From: Prevotella sp. oral taxon 376 | GTDB taxonomy: Bacteria; Bacteroidota; Bacteroidia; Bacteroidales; Bacteroidaceae | DNA: 64,000 nucleotides | Direction: 5' to 3' | Assembly (NCBI RefSeq): GCF_003043945.1 | Contig: NZ_PYXG01000001.1 | Location: 1,776,001 to 1,840,000, forward strand | Shown here: one piece after another, positions 45,301 to 54,310 of the stretch | How the letters are laid out: every line of letters starts with the position of its first letter | How positions within the stretch are numbered: position 1 is the first letter of the stretch | Position numbers and translations under genes: made by a program | The notes under the pieces: model-generated | What the model saw: the letters and a program-made list of their open reading frames with translations, nothing else | What the model was told of the DNA's origin: nothing | Databases searched by the model: none

Positions 45301-45945
45301 ATGACTCTGTACGCCGATTTAGAGTTTGTCCGCACGGTTCAGCAAGTCTTGGAGTTTGTCGGTACATTTGCTTTTGCCATTTCGGGCATCCGTCATGCTG
45401 CCGGCCAGAAGTTCGATTGGTTCGGAGGCTTTGTCTGTGGAGTTGCCGTAGCCATCGGCGGAGGTACCATCCGCGATGTGATGTTGGGTGTTACGCCGTT
45501 CTGGATGACCTCTCCCGCCTATCTCATCTGTACCGCCTTGGCCCAGGTGTTTGTGGTTGCCTTTAAGAAGTATCTTCGTCCTTTGGACAACGCATGGTTT
45601 GTGTTTGATACTCTCGGATTGGCGCTTTTCACCATAGCAGGCATCCAGAAGACACTGGCCTTGGGCCATCCTTTCTGGGTTGCGGTCATCATGGGCTGTA
45701 TAACAGGAGCTGCGGGCGGGGTCATCCGTGATATCCTGCTGAACAAGCAGCCTGTCATTTTCCAGAAAGAGATTTATGCGAGCGCAAGCATCGGGGGTGG
45801 ATTGCTTTATTGGGGCATGATAGAGTTTGGAGTGAATGTCGGCATTACGGCACTGGCGACATTCTTGTTTATCTGCCTGATCCGTTTTCTTGCGGTGCGT
45901 TATCACATTTCCCTGCCGGTCTTGACCAGTGAGGACAATGGTTGA
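45301..45945 (+). CDS. Trimeric intracellular cation (TRIC) channel-like protein
   Basis: A 214-residue membrane protein of the UPF0126/TRIC family (YadS/YicG-like). About seven helices are visible. The two internal repeats carry the glycine-rich motifs GGGTIRDVMLG and AGGVIRDILLN and the FAFAISGIRHA start of helix 1. It is thought to conduct small cations; the role in bacteria is unclear. It ends the rarA operon, followed by a long hairpin. Confidence 0.9.
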   Translation: MTLYADLEFVRTVQQVLEFVGTFAFAISGIRHAAGQKFDWFGGFVCGVAVAIGGGTIRDVMLGVTPFWMTSPAYLICTALAQVFVVAFKKYLRPLDNAWFVFDTLGLALFTIAGIQKTLALGHPFWVAVIMGCITGAAGGVIRDILLNKQPVIFQKEIYASASIGGGLLYWGMIEFGVNVGITALATFLFICLIRFLAVRYHISLPVLTSEDNG

Positions 45946-45960
45946 AGGGTATATCCACAT

Positions 45961-46001
45961 TCAAGGGGGCAGGCTTCTCGATTGAGAACCTGCCCCCTTG
46001 A
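45961..46001. terminator. Long bidirectional hairpin between TRIC and glyA
   Basis: A perfect 13-bp outer stem (TCAAGGGGGCAGG / CCTGCCCCCTTGA) plus a 5-bp inner stem (TTCTC/GAGAA). No T run on either side, but it sits exactly between two convergent genes. Confidence 0.6.
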
Positions 46002-46021
46002 GCGTGGTCTGCCGTTGGAGT

Positions 46022-47302
46022 TTAGTATGCGAACAGAGGATAATCCTTCATGGTCGCGTTCACTTTCTCGCGGACTCTTGCCGTAACCTGTTCGTTCTCC
46101 GGCGCCTCCAGCACCTCGTCGATGAGGTCGGCGATCAACAGCATCATGTCTTCTTTGGCTCCGCGGGTGGTCATCGCGGCCGTTCCAAGGCGGATGCCGG
46201 AGGTCTGGAATGCGGAACGCTCATCGTAGGGAACCTTATTCTTGTTGACTGTGATGTCTGCCGCGACAAGGGCATTTTCAGCCACCTTACCTGTCAGCTC
46301 CGGATATTTAGGACGCAGGTCGAGCAGCATGGAGTGGTTGTCTGTACCGCCGCTTACGATGGCAAATCCCTTATCGGTCAAGGCCTGGGCCAGAACGGCG
46401 GCGTTTTTCTTAACCTGCGTGGCATATTCCGTCCATGAAGGTAGCAGATTCTCGCCGAACCCGACAGCCTTGGCGGCGATGACATGTTCTAACGGGCCGC
46501 CTTGTATGCCAGGGAAAACGGCACTGTTGATGAGCGAACTCATCATCCTTACCTCGCCTTTCTTGGTCGTCTTGCCCCACGGGTTGGGGAAGTCCTTGCC
46601 CATCATGATGACTCCTCCGCGTGGTCCACGCAGTGTCTTGTGGGTCGTAGTGGTAACAATGTCGGCATATTTAACGGGGTTGTCGAGCAGGCCGGCAGCT
46701 ATCAGTCCGGCGGGATGCGCCATGTCGATCATCAGCAAGGCGCCTACCTCGTCGGCGATCTTACGCATGCGGGCATAGTCCCACTCCCGGCTATAGGCGC
46801 TTCCGCCACCGATAATCAACTTTGGCTTGTTCTCCAAGGCCAGTCGCTCCATCTCGTCATAGTCCACGCGGCCGCTCTCCCTGTCGAGGGTGTAGCCGAT
46901 GTGGTGGTAGAGAATGCCCGATGTGTTGACCGAACTGCCATGCGAAAGATGCCCGCCCTGGTCGAGGTCGAGTCCCATAAAGGTGTCGCCGGGCTTCAGG
47001 ACAGCGAGAAGAACGGCCTGGTTAGCCTGTGCCCCGGAGTGCGGTTGTACATTCGCGAAGTCCGCGCCGAAGACTTTCTTTACTCGTTCGATGGCCAGAT
47101 TCTCCACCTCGTCTACCACTTGGCAGCCGCCATAGTAGCGGTGAGCCGGAAGCCCTTCGGCATATTTGTTGGTAAGATAGCTTCCCATTGCCTGCATGAC
47201 CTCGTCGCTGACGAAGTTCTCTGAGGCGATAAGTTCCATTCCTCTTAGCTGGCGTTGATGTTCTCTTTCGATTAAATCGAAAATCTCATTGTCTTTTCTC
47301 AT
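46022..47302 (-). CDS. glyA: Serine hydroxymethyltransferase
   Basis: GlyA converts serine and tetrahydrofolate to glycine and methylene-THF, a PLP enzyme of the cytoplasm. The 426-residue protein begins [18 protein letters not shown]. It contains [13 protein letters not shown], the PLP lysine in [14 protein letters not shown] and the GSVN-type pocket HGSSVNTSG. The start is ATG 47302; a longer frame exists but lacks family sequence. It is third in a pyrB-pyrI-glyA order, 38 bases after pyrI. Confidence 0.96.
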   Translation of the reverse strand: MRKDNEIFDLIEREHQRQLRGMELIASENFVSDEVMQAMGSYLTNKYAEGLPAHRYYGGCQVVDEVENLAIERVKKVFGADFANVQPHSGAQANQAVLLAVLKPGDTFMGLDLDQGGHLSHGSSVNTSGILYHHIGYTLDRESGRVDYDEMERLALENKPKLIIGGGSAYSREWDYARMRKIADEVGALLMIDMAHPAGLIAAGLLDNPVKYADIVTTTTHKTLRGPRGGVIMMGKDFPNPWGKTTKKGEVRMMSSLINSAVFPGIQGGPLEHVIAAKAVGFGENLLPSWTEYATQVKKNAAVLAQALTDKGFAIVSGGTDNHSMLLDLRPKYPELTGKVAENALVAADITVNKNKVPYDERSAFQTSGIRLGTAAMTTRGAKEDMMLLIADLIDEVLEAPENEQVTARVREKVNATMKDYPLFAY

Positions 47303-47340
47303 AATATTATAGGGTGTTTTAAGTATGTGATTCTTGTTCT

Positions 47341-47796
47341 TCAGCAGAGTTTTACTTTGCTGATGTCCTGTTCCTTGTCGCAATAACGGCACTTGATGAT
47401 GCCGTGTTCCTTGTCGACGACATTGAATACGGTCTCCATAGGCTCATTGTTCGTGACGCAGACAGGGTTGTTGCATTTCACGATTCCCCTGATTTCGTTG
47501 GGCGTTTCCACCATTTTCTTCTCTGAAACCTCATAGTCGTGGATAATGTTGAGCACTGCCTTGGGGGCGACAACCGACAATTGTGAGATCTCTGCGTCGG
47601 TAAAGAACCTGTCGGAGACCTTGATGATTCCCTTCTTTCCGATTTTCTTGGACTCAAAATAGTTGCCGATGGTAACCGGGGTGGTGAGTTTTTCCAGGCC
47701 AAGAACTGACACCACCTGATAGGTTTTCTCGGCAGGAATATGATCGATAACGGTGCCATTCTCAATGGCAGCTACCAGTCGTTCTTTCTTATTCAT
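47341..47796 (-). CDS. pyrI: Aspartate carbamoyltransferase regulatory chain
   Basis: A 151-residue regulatory subunit giving allosteric control of ATCase by nucleotides. The N-terminal effector domain has [20 protein letters not shown]. The zinc domain has four cysteines, C108, C113, C136 and C139 ([18 protein letters not shown]), that bind PyrB. Its ATG overlaps the pyrB stop (ATGA), so production of the two chains is coupled. Confidence 0.96.
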   Translation of the reverse strand: MNKKERLVAAIENGTVIDHIPAEKTYQVVSVLGLEKLTTPVTIGNYFESKKIGKKGIIKVSDRFFTDAEISQLSVVAPKAVLNIIHDYEVSEKKMVETPNEIRGIVKCNNPVCVTNNEPMETVFNVVDKEHGIIKCRYCDKEQDISKVKLC

Positions 47797-48746
47797 GGTT
47801 CGATGACGGTTTTATCGTTCTTAATCTCGTCCAATGTGATGCCGAGGCAATAGCAGAAGATGGCCTCGCGGGCGTAGAGCCCGTTCTTGGCTTGCTGGAT
47901 GTAGTAGGCATGCGGATTCTCGTCCACATCATATGCGATCTCGTTCACTCGCGGAAGCGGGTGCAGGATTTTCATGTTTGGCTTGGCCAGGCCGAGCATT
48001 TCGTTCTTCAGGATATACACATTCTTCACACGCTCGTATTCCATGAGGTCGGAGAAGCGTTCTTTTTGCACGCGCGTCATATAGAGAATGTCGGCATCGG
48101 CGATGACTTTGTCGTTGAATGCAGTATGCTCCTGATACCGGATTCCGTGCTCTTTGCAGTAGAGCTTATACTCCTGGGGCATGGCAAGTTCCTTTGGCGC
48201 AATGAAGTGGAAGGTGGGATTGAAGTGCTGCATGGCCATGATGAGCGAGTGAACCGTACGCCCATACTTCAAGTCTCCTACCAGATAGATGTTCAGATTG
48301 TCGAGTGTCCCTTGAGTTTTATAGATGGAATAGAGGTCGAGCAGACATTGTGAGGGGTGCATGTGGGCCCCGTCGCCGGCATTGATGATGGGCACGGGAG
48401 CCACTTCGCTGGCATATTGGGCCGCCCCCTCTATGTAGTGCCGCATGACGATGATGTCGGCATAGTTGCTCACCATGAGCAGGGTGTCCTTCAGGGTCTC
48501 TCCTTTGGTGGTGCTGGAGGTCTTGGCGTCCGAGAAGCCGATGACCCTTGCGCCAAGCCGATTTGCCGCCGTCTGGAAGCTGAGCTGCGTGCGGGTGGAA
48601 GGTTCAAAGAAAAGTGTGGCCACGACTTGCCCCTTCAGTAGTTCCCGATTGGAATGTTTCTCGAATTCCTGCGCCATTTCGAGCAGATAGAGCAGCTTCT
48701 TCTTCGAAAGATCGGCAATTGTTACAAAGTCATGTTTTTCCGTCAT
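47793..48746 (-). CDS. pyrB: Aspartate carbamoyltransferase catalytic chain
   Basis: A 317-residue enzyme for the first committed step of pyrimidine synthesis, carbamoyl phosphate plus aspartate to carbamoyl aspartate. Signatures: [20 protein letters not shown] (carbamoyl-phosphate loop), [22 protein letters not shown] and HPLPRVNEI. With PyrI it forms the E. coli type dodecamer. The start region is divergent from PBP1A, with 112 bases between. Confidence 0.97.
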   Translation of the reverse strand: MTEKHDFVTIADLSKKKLLYLLEMAQEFEKHSNRELLKGQVVATLFFEPSTRTQLSFQTAANRLGARVIGFSDAKTSSTTKGETLKDTLLMVSNYADIIVMRHYIEGAAQYASEVAPVPIINAGDGAHMHPSQCLLDLYSIYKTQGTLDNLNIYLVGDLKYGRTVHSLIMAMQHFNPTFHFIAPKELAMPQEYKLYCKEHGIRYQEHTAFNDKVIADADILYMTRVQKERFSDLMEYERVKNVYILKNEMLGLAKPNMKILHPLPRVNEIAYDVDENPHAYYIQQAKNGLYAREAIFCYCLGITLDEIKNDKTVIEP

Positions 48747-48827
48747 GTCGCGAGTCGATAGTTCTGATTCGACCGCTAAGTTACATATAATTTTTAATTT
48801 AATGATGTTATTTCAAAAGAAAAATTG

Positions 48828-48835
48828 TATTTTTG
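48828..48835 (+). promoter_or_regulatory. -7 box (TATTTTTG) for PBP1A
   Basis: Exact TAnnTTTG match, 23 bases before ATG 48859; it lies inside the longer frame from 48745 and therefore rules that start out. Confidence 0.6.
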
Positions 48836-48858
48836 CATATATTTATGGATATTGGCAA

Positions 48859-51171
48859 ATGAGAAAATTGTTTATACGCTTCCTCTGGATAGCTCTTGTC
48901 TTGATCGTGGGCATCTCGTTGATGGCTTTCGTCGCGATATGGAAAGGCTGGGTGGGATACATGCCCGAGATGGCGGATATCATGAATCCGCTCGACCGGT
49001 CGGCCACCCAAGTGTATTCTTCCGACGGCATCGTGATGGGCACATGGAGCGCCAATCACGAGAACCGCATCATCATTCCCTATTCCAAGTTGTCGCCCCA
49101 TCTGGTCCACGCGCTGGTGTCTACCGAGGACGAGCGCTTCTACGACCATTCGGGGATAGACTTCGTGGCGTTGGGGCGCGCCGTGGTCAAGCGTGGCATC
49201 TTCCGGCAGGAGAGTGCCGGTGGAGGCTCCACCATCACCCAGCAGCTGGCCAAGCAGCTTTATTCCTCGGTCGCCCACTCTTCGCTGGAGCGGCTTTTCC
49301 AGAAGCCGGTGGAGTGGGTCATCGCCGTCAAGCTTGAGCGCAACTTCACCAAGGAGGAGATTATAGCCCTCTATCTGAATAAGTTTAACTTCCTGCATAA
49401 CGCCGACGGCATCAAGACGGCGGCAAATACTTACTTCAACAAGGAGCCCAAGGACCTTACGGTCTGCGAGGCCGCCACGCTGATTGGGCTGTGTAAGAAC
49501 CCGGCGCTCTTCAATCCCGTGCGCTTTCCGGAGCGCAGCAAGGAGCGCCGCGATGTGGTTCTCGGGCAGATGCGGAAGGCGGGCTTCCTCTCCGCGGAGG
49601 AATACCGCGCCTGCCGCGCGGAGCCGCTGAAGCTCAACTTCCATCGCATCGACCATAAGGATGGCACGGCAACCTACTTCCGCGAGTTCCTGCGCCAGTA
49701 TATGATGGCCAAGCGTCCTGACCGCGACGACTATCCATCCTGGAATCAGAACCAGTATGTATTCGACTCGATAGCCTGGGTGTCAGACCCGTTGTATGGC
49801 TGGTGCAACAAGAATTTCAAATCCGACGGCAAGCCTTACAATGTCTATACCGACGGGTTGAAGGTCTATACGACCATCGATTCGCGGATGCAGCAATATG
49901 CCGAGGAGGCTGTCTACGCCCATGTGGCCAGGTTCCTGCAGCCTAAGTTCTCCGCCGAGAACCGTCGCAAGCCGAATGCTCCGTTCACCGACAAGCTTAC
50001 CGCCAAGGAAGTTCGCCAGATCCTGAACCGCTCGATGAACCAGAGCGAGCGCTACCGGGCCATGAAAGCGGCCGGCGCAAGCGACGAGGAGATTCGCACG
50101 GCCTTCCGTACGAGGACGCCCATGACAGTGTTTACCTATCACGGGGAGATAGACACCACGATGACTCCTTTGGATTCCATTCGCTACTACAAGTCGTTCC
50201 TCCGCGCGGGATTCATGAGCATGGATCCCAAGGACGGCTATGTGAAAGCCTATGTGGGCGGACTGGACTACAACCACTTCATGTACGACATGGTGATGGG
50301 CGGCCGCCGTCAGGTGGGATCCACCATCAAGCCGTTCCTTTATTCGCTGGCGATGGAGAATGGGTTTTCTCCCTGCGACCTTGCTCCCAATGTGCAGCGC
50401 ACCTATATCGTGGCAGGAAAGCCCTGGACACCGCGCAATACCTCCCGCCGGCGCTACGGATCGATGGTAACCCTGAAGTGGGGACTGGCCCAATCGAACA
50501 ACTGGATCTCGGCTTATCTCATGAGCCAGCTCAACCCGCAGCAGTTCGTGAGCCTGCTCCACGAGTTCGGCATCAACAATCCCGACATCCACGCCTCCAT
50601 GTCGTTGTGCCTCGGGCCGTGCGATGTGTCGGTCGGCGAGATGGTGAGTGCCTACACCACCTTCGCGAACAACGGCATCCGGTGCGCTCCGCTCTTCGTT
50701 TCCCGTATCGAGGACAACGAGGGAAACATCATCGCGAAGTTCCAACCCCGCATGAACGAGGTCATCAGCTCGCAGAGCTGTTACAAGATGCTGGAGGAGC
50801 TGATGGCCGTGGTCGACGAGGGCACGGCCGGCCGGCTGCGCCATCGGTTCAACTTCACGGGGCAGATCGGAGGCAAGACTGGCACCACCAATCGCAATTC
50901 CGACGCCTGGTTCGTGGGCTTCACGCCACAGCTCGTGAGCGGCTGCTGGGTGGGCGGAGAGGATCGCGACATCCACTTCGACTCCATGTCGATGGGGCAG
51001 GGAGCCACGATGGCCCTGCCCATCTGGGCACTCTATATGCAGAAGGTGTATAAGGATGCGTCGCTGCCCTACAATGAGAATGCGGTATTCGACATCCCCG
51101 AGGACTTCAACGCGTGTGCCAAGGATGAGACGAGCGTAGACCTGAACGGCATCGACGAAGTCTATGAGTGA
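48859..51171 (+). CDS. Class A penicillin-binding protein 1A
   Basis: A 770-residue bifunctional peptidoglycan synthase. One N-terminal helix (about 2-25, LFIRFLWIALVLIVGISLMAF) anchors it. The GT51 glycosyltransferase (about 55-240) shows EDERFYDHSGID and GGSTITQQLAKQL. The transpeptidase (about 400-700) has the three active-site motifs: STIK in VGSTIKPFLYSL, SNN in AQSNNWISAYL and KTG in GGKTGTTNRNSD. The start is set by the promoter box inside the longer frame. Confidence 0.95.
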   Translation: MRKLFIRFLWIALVLIVGISLMAFVAIWKGWVGYMPEMADIMNPLDRSATQVYSSDGIVMGTWSANHENRIIIPYSKLSPHLVHALVSTEDERFYDHSGIDFVALGRAVVKRGIFRQESAGGGSTITQQLAKQLYSSVAHSSLERLFQKPVEWVIAVKLERNFTKEEIIALYLNKFNFLHNADGIKTAANTYFNKEPKDLTVCEAATLIGLCKNPALFNPVRFPERSKERRDVVLGQMRKAGFLSAEEYRACRAEPLKLNFHRIDHKDGTATYFREFLRQYMMAKRPDRDDYPSWNQNQYVFDSIAWVSDPLYGWCNKNFKSDGKPYNVYTDGLKVYTTIDSRMQQYAEEAVYAHVARFLQPKFSAENRRKPNAPFTDKLTAKEVRQILNRSMNQSERYRAMKAAGASDEEIRTAFRTRTPMTVFTYHGEIDTTMTPLDSIRYYKSFLRAGFMSMDPKDGYVKAYVGGLDYNHFMYDMVMGGRRQVGSTIKPFLYSLAMENGFSPCDLAPNVQRTYIVAGKPWTPRNTSRRRYGSMVTLKWGLAQSNNWISAYLMSQLNPQQFVSLLHEFGINNPDIHASMSLCLGPCDVSVGEMVSAYTTFANNGIRCAPLFVSRIEDNEGNIIAKFQPRMNEVISSQSCYKMLEELMAVVDEGTAGRLRHRFNFTGQIGGKTGTTNRNSDAWFVGFTPQLVSGCWVGGEDRDIHFDSMSMGQGATMALPIWALYMQKVYKDASLPYNENAVFDIPEDFNACAKDETSVDLNGIDEVYE

Positions 51172-51191
51172 TGTGCCCACCCGCGCCGGGC

Positions 51192-51617
51192 TTACTTCTC
51201 CACGGCGTTCATCGGGGCAAACTTCACCTCGGTGTTCTCGCAGAATGTCTTTTTCAGCCGGCCGTGGCGTCCGCTCTTCCTGCCCACGGGCAGGAAGTGG
51301 CATTTTACGCCCTTGATGTTCGTGCCGATGTGGAAGGCTTCCGGCTTCTCGGCCGACAGGCTCTCCACCGTCAGGCGAAACCGCCCGAAGCCGTCGATGA
51401 CCACGGTCTTCCCGTCTTGCAGCATCTCGGTCATGGTGTCTGTGAGTGCGTCCATCATCCCTTTCACCTCTCCTCGGGTGAAGGTGGTGTCCGCCTCTAC
51501 CTTCCGGGCGATGTCTTCGGTGTGAGCTTCGCCCGTCGATACGGTCTTTGCAAACCACTTGCCGCTGTTCTTGTCGTGCGGCATCCTGTTTCTCATGAGC
51601 TTGATTAAAATTGCCAT
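51192..51617 (-). CDS. HU-HIG-type histone-like DNA-binding protein
   Basis: A 141-residue protein of the Bacteroidetes HU-like family (HU-HIG), longer than HU. It contains TGEAHTEDIARKVEADTTFT and the HU core GKTVVIDGFGRFRLTVESL. The C-terminal extension is IKGVKCHFLPVGRKSGRHGRL. Many copies of this family occur per genome in the phylum; function is little known. It ends 20 bases from the PBP1A stop, convergently. Its predicted transcript begins near 51835, so the 5' leader of about 220 bases contains a 22-bp repeat array. Confidence 0.87.
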   Translation of the reverse strand: MAILIKLMRNRMPHDKNSGKWFAKTVSTGEAHTEDIARKVEADTTFTRGEVKGMMDALTDTMTEMLQDGKTVVIDGFGRFRLTVESLSAEKPEAFHIGTNIKGVKCHFLPVGRKSGRHGRLKKTFCENTEVKFAPMNAVEK

Positions 51618-51700
51618 AGTGTGTTTGAATTTAAGTTGGTAATGTGTTCTTTCGGTCGGATAGATTTCCGTTCCGGGGGCAGGAGACCGTTTCCCGCTTG

Positions 51701-51788
51701 ACAAAATCGCCGATTTTGTCGTACAATCTCGCCGATTTCGTCCCACGATTTCGCCGATTTCGTCCCACAATCTCGCCGATTTCGTCGG
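51701..51788. repeat. 22-bp-period array, CGCCGATTT family (4 units)
   Basis: Four units start at 51701, 51723, 51745 and 51767, exact 22-bp steps, each ACRAnnTCGCCGATTTYGTC plus two variable bases. Each unit is itself two 11-base halves sharing GATTTCG. Lies in the predicted 5' leader of the HU-HIG gene. Confidence 0.88.
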
Positions 51789-51840
51789 GCGGATAACGGC
51801 TGGCAGCATTCCTCGCCCTTGCCTTTCCGGATTCTGACTG

Positions 51841-51848
51841 CAAAGATA
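51841..51848 (-). promoter_or_regulatory. -7 box (TATCTTTG) for HU-HIG gene
   Basis: Exact TAnnTTTG match on the minus strand; nearest candidate upstream of ATG 51617, implying a leader of about 220 bases that spans the repeat array. Confidence 0.45.
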
Positions 51849-51995
51849 AGGCATCTTTCCGCTTTTCCCAAAAGTGAATAGCGGGTTTTCGGGCAAACTG
51901 GGGTAGCCGCAAGATATAAATTTATAGATATGTTAAAATAGTCATATTCGGAGCAGAAAAACAAAGGAGAATTAGGTTCCCGTCCATTTTTTAGC

Positions 51996-52003
51996 TATTT
52001 TTG
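51996..52003 (+). promoter_or_regulatory. -7 box (TATTTTTG) before 52115 gene
   Basis: Exact TAnnTTTG match, 111 bases before ATG 52115. Confidence 0.45.
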
Positions 52004-52114
52004 CCCTGGATGGGTGCCACTCGGCCGTGTCTGTGGTGGGCAGAAAACAGATGGAGGGAAGTTCTGAAGAAGATGGAACCAACAATGGATTACAAAAAAT
52101 AAAGCCGACGAATC

Positions 52115-52648
52115 ATGAGAAGGAAATTCCTGTTCATACTGGCGGGCATTATCGTTTCGGTGGTGCTGATTGTCCTCGTGCTGACGGATAGGCATTATCG
52201 CAATTATTATATAGCGGGTTTGACCATGGAGAAAGTCTCGCCCGACAGCCAGAAAGATGGTGCCGGATATTACCTCGTGTCGTTTTCCGTCCGCTATTCC
52301 AATCCCGAGTATGGATTGTTCATTGGCGGGTTGCAGCCCGGCATTTATGGACTTGAGAAAAAGATTCGCGCCATCACATTCTATGACGACCACCGGCAGG
52401 CAATCACCTCGCCCGTCCGTGTCTTGCCGGATGCGGAGGGCACGGCTTGCGGAGACATCGGAACGGGAAGCCGCACGACTTCTGAAACCCTCGGAATAGA
52501 CTCTCTCGTGAGGGGGATAAACGATAACAGTCTTTTCCGTGGCGGATATGCAGCCCGGTTCGTCGCGGTGGTTGATTCCGTGAAAGAAAGCCCCGTGGCC
52601 GTGGAAGTGGTGTTCGAGGACGGCTCGAGGCTTAGGAGCAGCCTGTAG
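52115..52648 (+). CDS. Membrane-anchored protein of unknown function
   Basis: A 177-residue protein. An N-terminal helix (about 4-23, KFLFILAGIIVSVVLIVLVL) is not followed by a clear cleavage site, so it may stay anchored with the rest in the periplasm. The remainder looks beta-rich (GAGYYLVSFSVRYSNPEYGL, RAITFYDDHRQAITSPVRVL) without motifs I recognise. It is followed after 28 bases by another unknown exported protein on the same strand, so the two may form an operon. Confidence 0.6.
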   Translation: MRRKFLFILAGIIVSVVLIVLVLTDRHYRNYYIAGLTMEKVSPDSQKDGAGYYLVSFSVRYSNPEYGLFIGGLQPGIYGLEKKIRAITFYDDHRQAITSPVRVLPDAEGTACGDIGTGSRTTSETLGIDSLVRGINDNSLFRGGYAARFVAVVDSVKESPVAVEVVFEDGSRLRSSL

Positions 52649-52676
52649 GCTAAGGGTCTGGTGTCGGACTTGCTAT

Positions 52677-53135
52677 ATGGAAATGAAGTTAAAGGCAATA
52701 ATGATGAATAGATTAAGGAATATAACCAGCCGGGGATTACTGCTACTGTTGGCGCTTCTAATGTCGCAATGCGCTCATGATGAGAATAGTTATGAGGGAC
52801 TTGTCGGCAACTTTAACAAGCATGAAGAGGATTTTGCCGAACTGATAGCAGCCTTCAGCCTTCAATTAAGACATCATGATGTGGGGAACTACCAAATGGA
52901 ACTGACGATTGGGGAGGACAGTGATTTTGTTTTCGTGGGCAAGACACCGTATCTTATCGACGAGGAAGCCGGGGAGCGGTCGGTTCATTTGAAATTAAGA
53001 AGAGGCTCTCCCGAATACCGAAACGGGCTCAAGGAGTTAGGCTGGACAGAGGCTTCGGTGAGCAGGATAGGGGCTTTGTTGCGGCGCGTGAACTGCAAGA
53101 CGATTCGCTCGGTGAACTATAGCGGGGGCTGCTAG
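52677..53135 (+). CDS. Lipoprotein of unknown function, interrupted by amber codon
   Basis: A 152-residue protein with a lipoprotein signal (LLLLLALLMSQC, lipobox MSQC). Start may be ATG 52677 or 52701. It ends in NYSGGC at TAG 53133-53135. The same frame then stays open for 52 more codons to TGA 53292-53294. That part reads VEILPAGDDAIVSHSYLYYE and onward with normal codon use, so the native protein was probably about 205 residues. Either a nonsense mutation, a base-call error or readthrough explains this. Function is unknown. Confidence 0.6.
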   Translation: MEMKLKAIMMNRLRNITSRGLLLLLALLMSQCAHDENSYEGLVGNFNKHEEDFAELIAAFSLQLRHHDVGNYQMELTIGEDSDFVFVGKTPYLIDEEAGERSVHLKLRRGSPEYRNGLKELGWTEASVSRIGALLRRVNCKTIRSVNYSGGC

Positions 53136-53294
53136 GTAGAGATTCTGCCTGCGGGTGATGATGCCATTGTCTCCCATTCTTACTTGTATTATGAGCGGCC
53201 TATCACCGGGGATAGCGTCAAGGCTTACGGGAAACCTGTCAGTCATTCTGCGATAGGCCGGCATTGCACGGTCTCCGTTGCCTCCGTTCTGTGA
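53136..53294 (+). pseudogene. In-frame continuation of the 52677 lipoprotein after TAG
   Basis: Fifty-two sense codons follow the amber codon in the same frame (VEILPAGDDAIVSHSYLYYE ... GRHCTVSVASVL) and end at TGA. It looks like the C-terminal quarter of the same protein. Confidence 0.55.
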
Positions 53295-53363
53295 TTCCAG
53301 CCTCTGCTGATGCTTTTTCCGGCAGGGTGCATCGGCGTATGGGGTGCGGGGAGAACGGGCTTG

Positions 53364-54266
53364 CTATTTTCTTTTGAACTCCGCGAATCGGTAATTGGGG
53401 TAGTATTCGGTCTTGTCTCCAAACTGATATGCCGTGGAGTCTTGTATCTCGCACCTCACGGTCAGGCCGACGGTGTCCCTCCGATGCTTGGTTGTCTTGA
53501 ACTTCACGGTTGCCGTCTTGGTCGAGTCGCAGTCTATCTCAAGCGACTGCAACGCCGTCTCGTAGTCGATGGAGGAGAGCCCTTGAAGGATCAGCTCGTC
53601 ATCGGCATGCCCGTCGCTAGCAAGAAGCCGGCTGACGAGCGAGGGGCGCAGGTATCGCTTGAAGAGCGGTTTGAGTTGTCCTACGGTGGGCTGTGCCACT
53701 TTCTTCTGATGCAGATAGAGGGTCATGAATTCGCTGAGGTCGTTGATAATGTCGCATTCCTCGTCGCCCATCTCCATGGTGAGCACATAGAGGTCTGGCT
53801 TCCTGCCGAGATTGTAGCAGTAGAGCATGTTCCAGCAGTCGTCTGTTTCCGGTATGCAGTCCCACGTTTGCAAATAGAGGGTGTTGTCGGTGGTGAACAG
53901 AGGAGCAACTCCTTGTAACTGAAATTCACCCTCTTTGCCTACGAAAGTCTTAGTGCGTAGTTCTTTATTTTTGCACAGCAACAGGCCGTCCTTGTACAGA
54001 GTGAGGAAGGCGGAGTTATCTCGCACGGGGTAGTCGGACTTTGGATCGATGACCAACTCATTGGGCGCTACGCGCAAATGGATGTGCCAGGCCCCCATGG
54101 TGGTATCCGTAACGCTTTCGGGAGAGCTGTAAATGGTGTTGCTTACGGCGGCAGGCCTGTCGGTCTTCAATAGTCTCTCGCTGTCGGATTTCGTAGCCGT
54201 AGTGGCATTTCTTGTGCTGCATTCTACAAGGACAAGCATCAGGCCGATGGATAGAAGATGTTTCAT
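53364..54266 (-). CDS. Lipoprotein with DUF3828-like C-terminal half
   Basis: A 300-residue lipoprotein: signal MKHLLSIGLMLVLVEC with Cys16 as the lipidation site. The first half is beta-rich and holds a cysteine-containing segment (WDCIPETDDCWNMLYCYNLG). The second half (about 180-285, FMTLYLHQKKVAQPTVGQLK onward) has the layout of DUF3828 or similar NTF2-like periplasmic domains. It follows the outer-membrane barrel gene by 44 bases and is probably its operon partner at the cell surface. Family assignment is tentative. Confidence 0.6.
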   Translation of the reverse strand: MKHLLSIGLMLVLVECSTRNATTATKSDSERLLKTDRPAAVSNTIYSSPESVTDTTMGAWHIHLRVAPNELVIDPKSDYPVRDNSAFLTLYKDGLLLCKNKELRTKTFVGKEGEFQLQGVAPLFTTDNTLYLQTWDCIPETDDCWNMLYCYNLGRKPDLYVLTMEMGDEECDIINDLSEFMTLYLHQKKVAQPTVGQLKPLFKRYLRPSLVSRLLASDGHADDELILQGLSSIDYETALQSLEIDCDSTKTATVKFKTTKHRRDTVGLTVRCEIQDSTAYQFGDKTEYYPNYRFAEFKRK

Positions 54267-54310
54267 CTTGTGTTGGAGATTGTGGCAAAGGTGGCATTTT
54301 ACGCCCTTGA

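Noticed and set aside
49783..51558. 591-residue minus-strand ORF opposite PBP1A
   Set aside because: Antisense to well-supported PBP1A and HU-HIG genes; rich in Arg/His as expected for a shadow in GC-rich DNA.
51631..51912. ORFs reading through the 51701 repeat array
   Set aside because: The 22-bp units give repeating peptides only because of the array; period 22 is not a multiple of three, so no frame is conserved.
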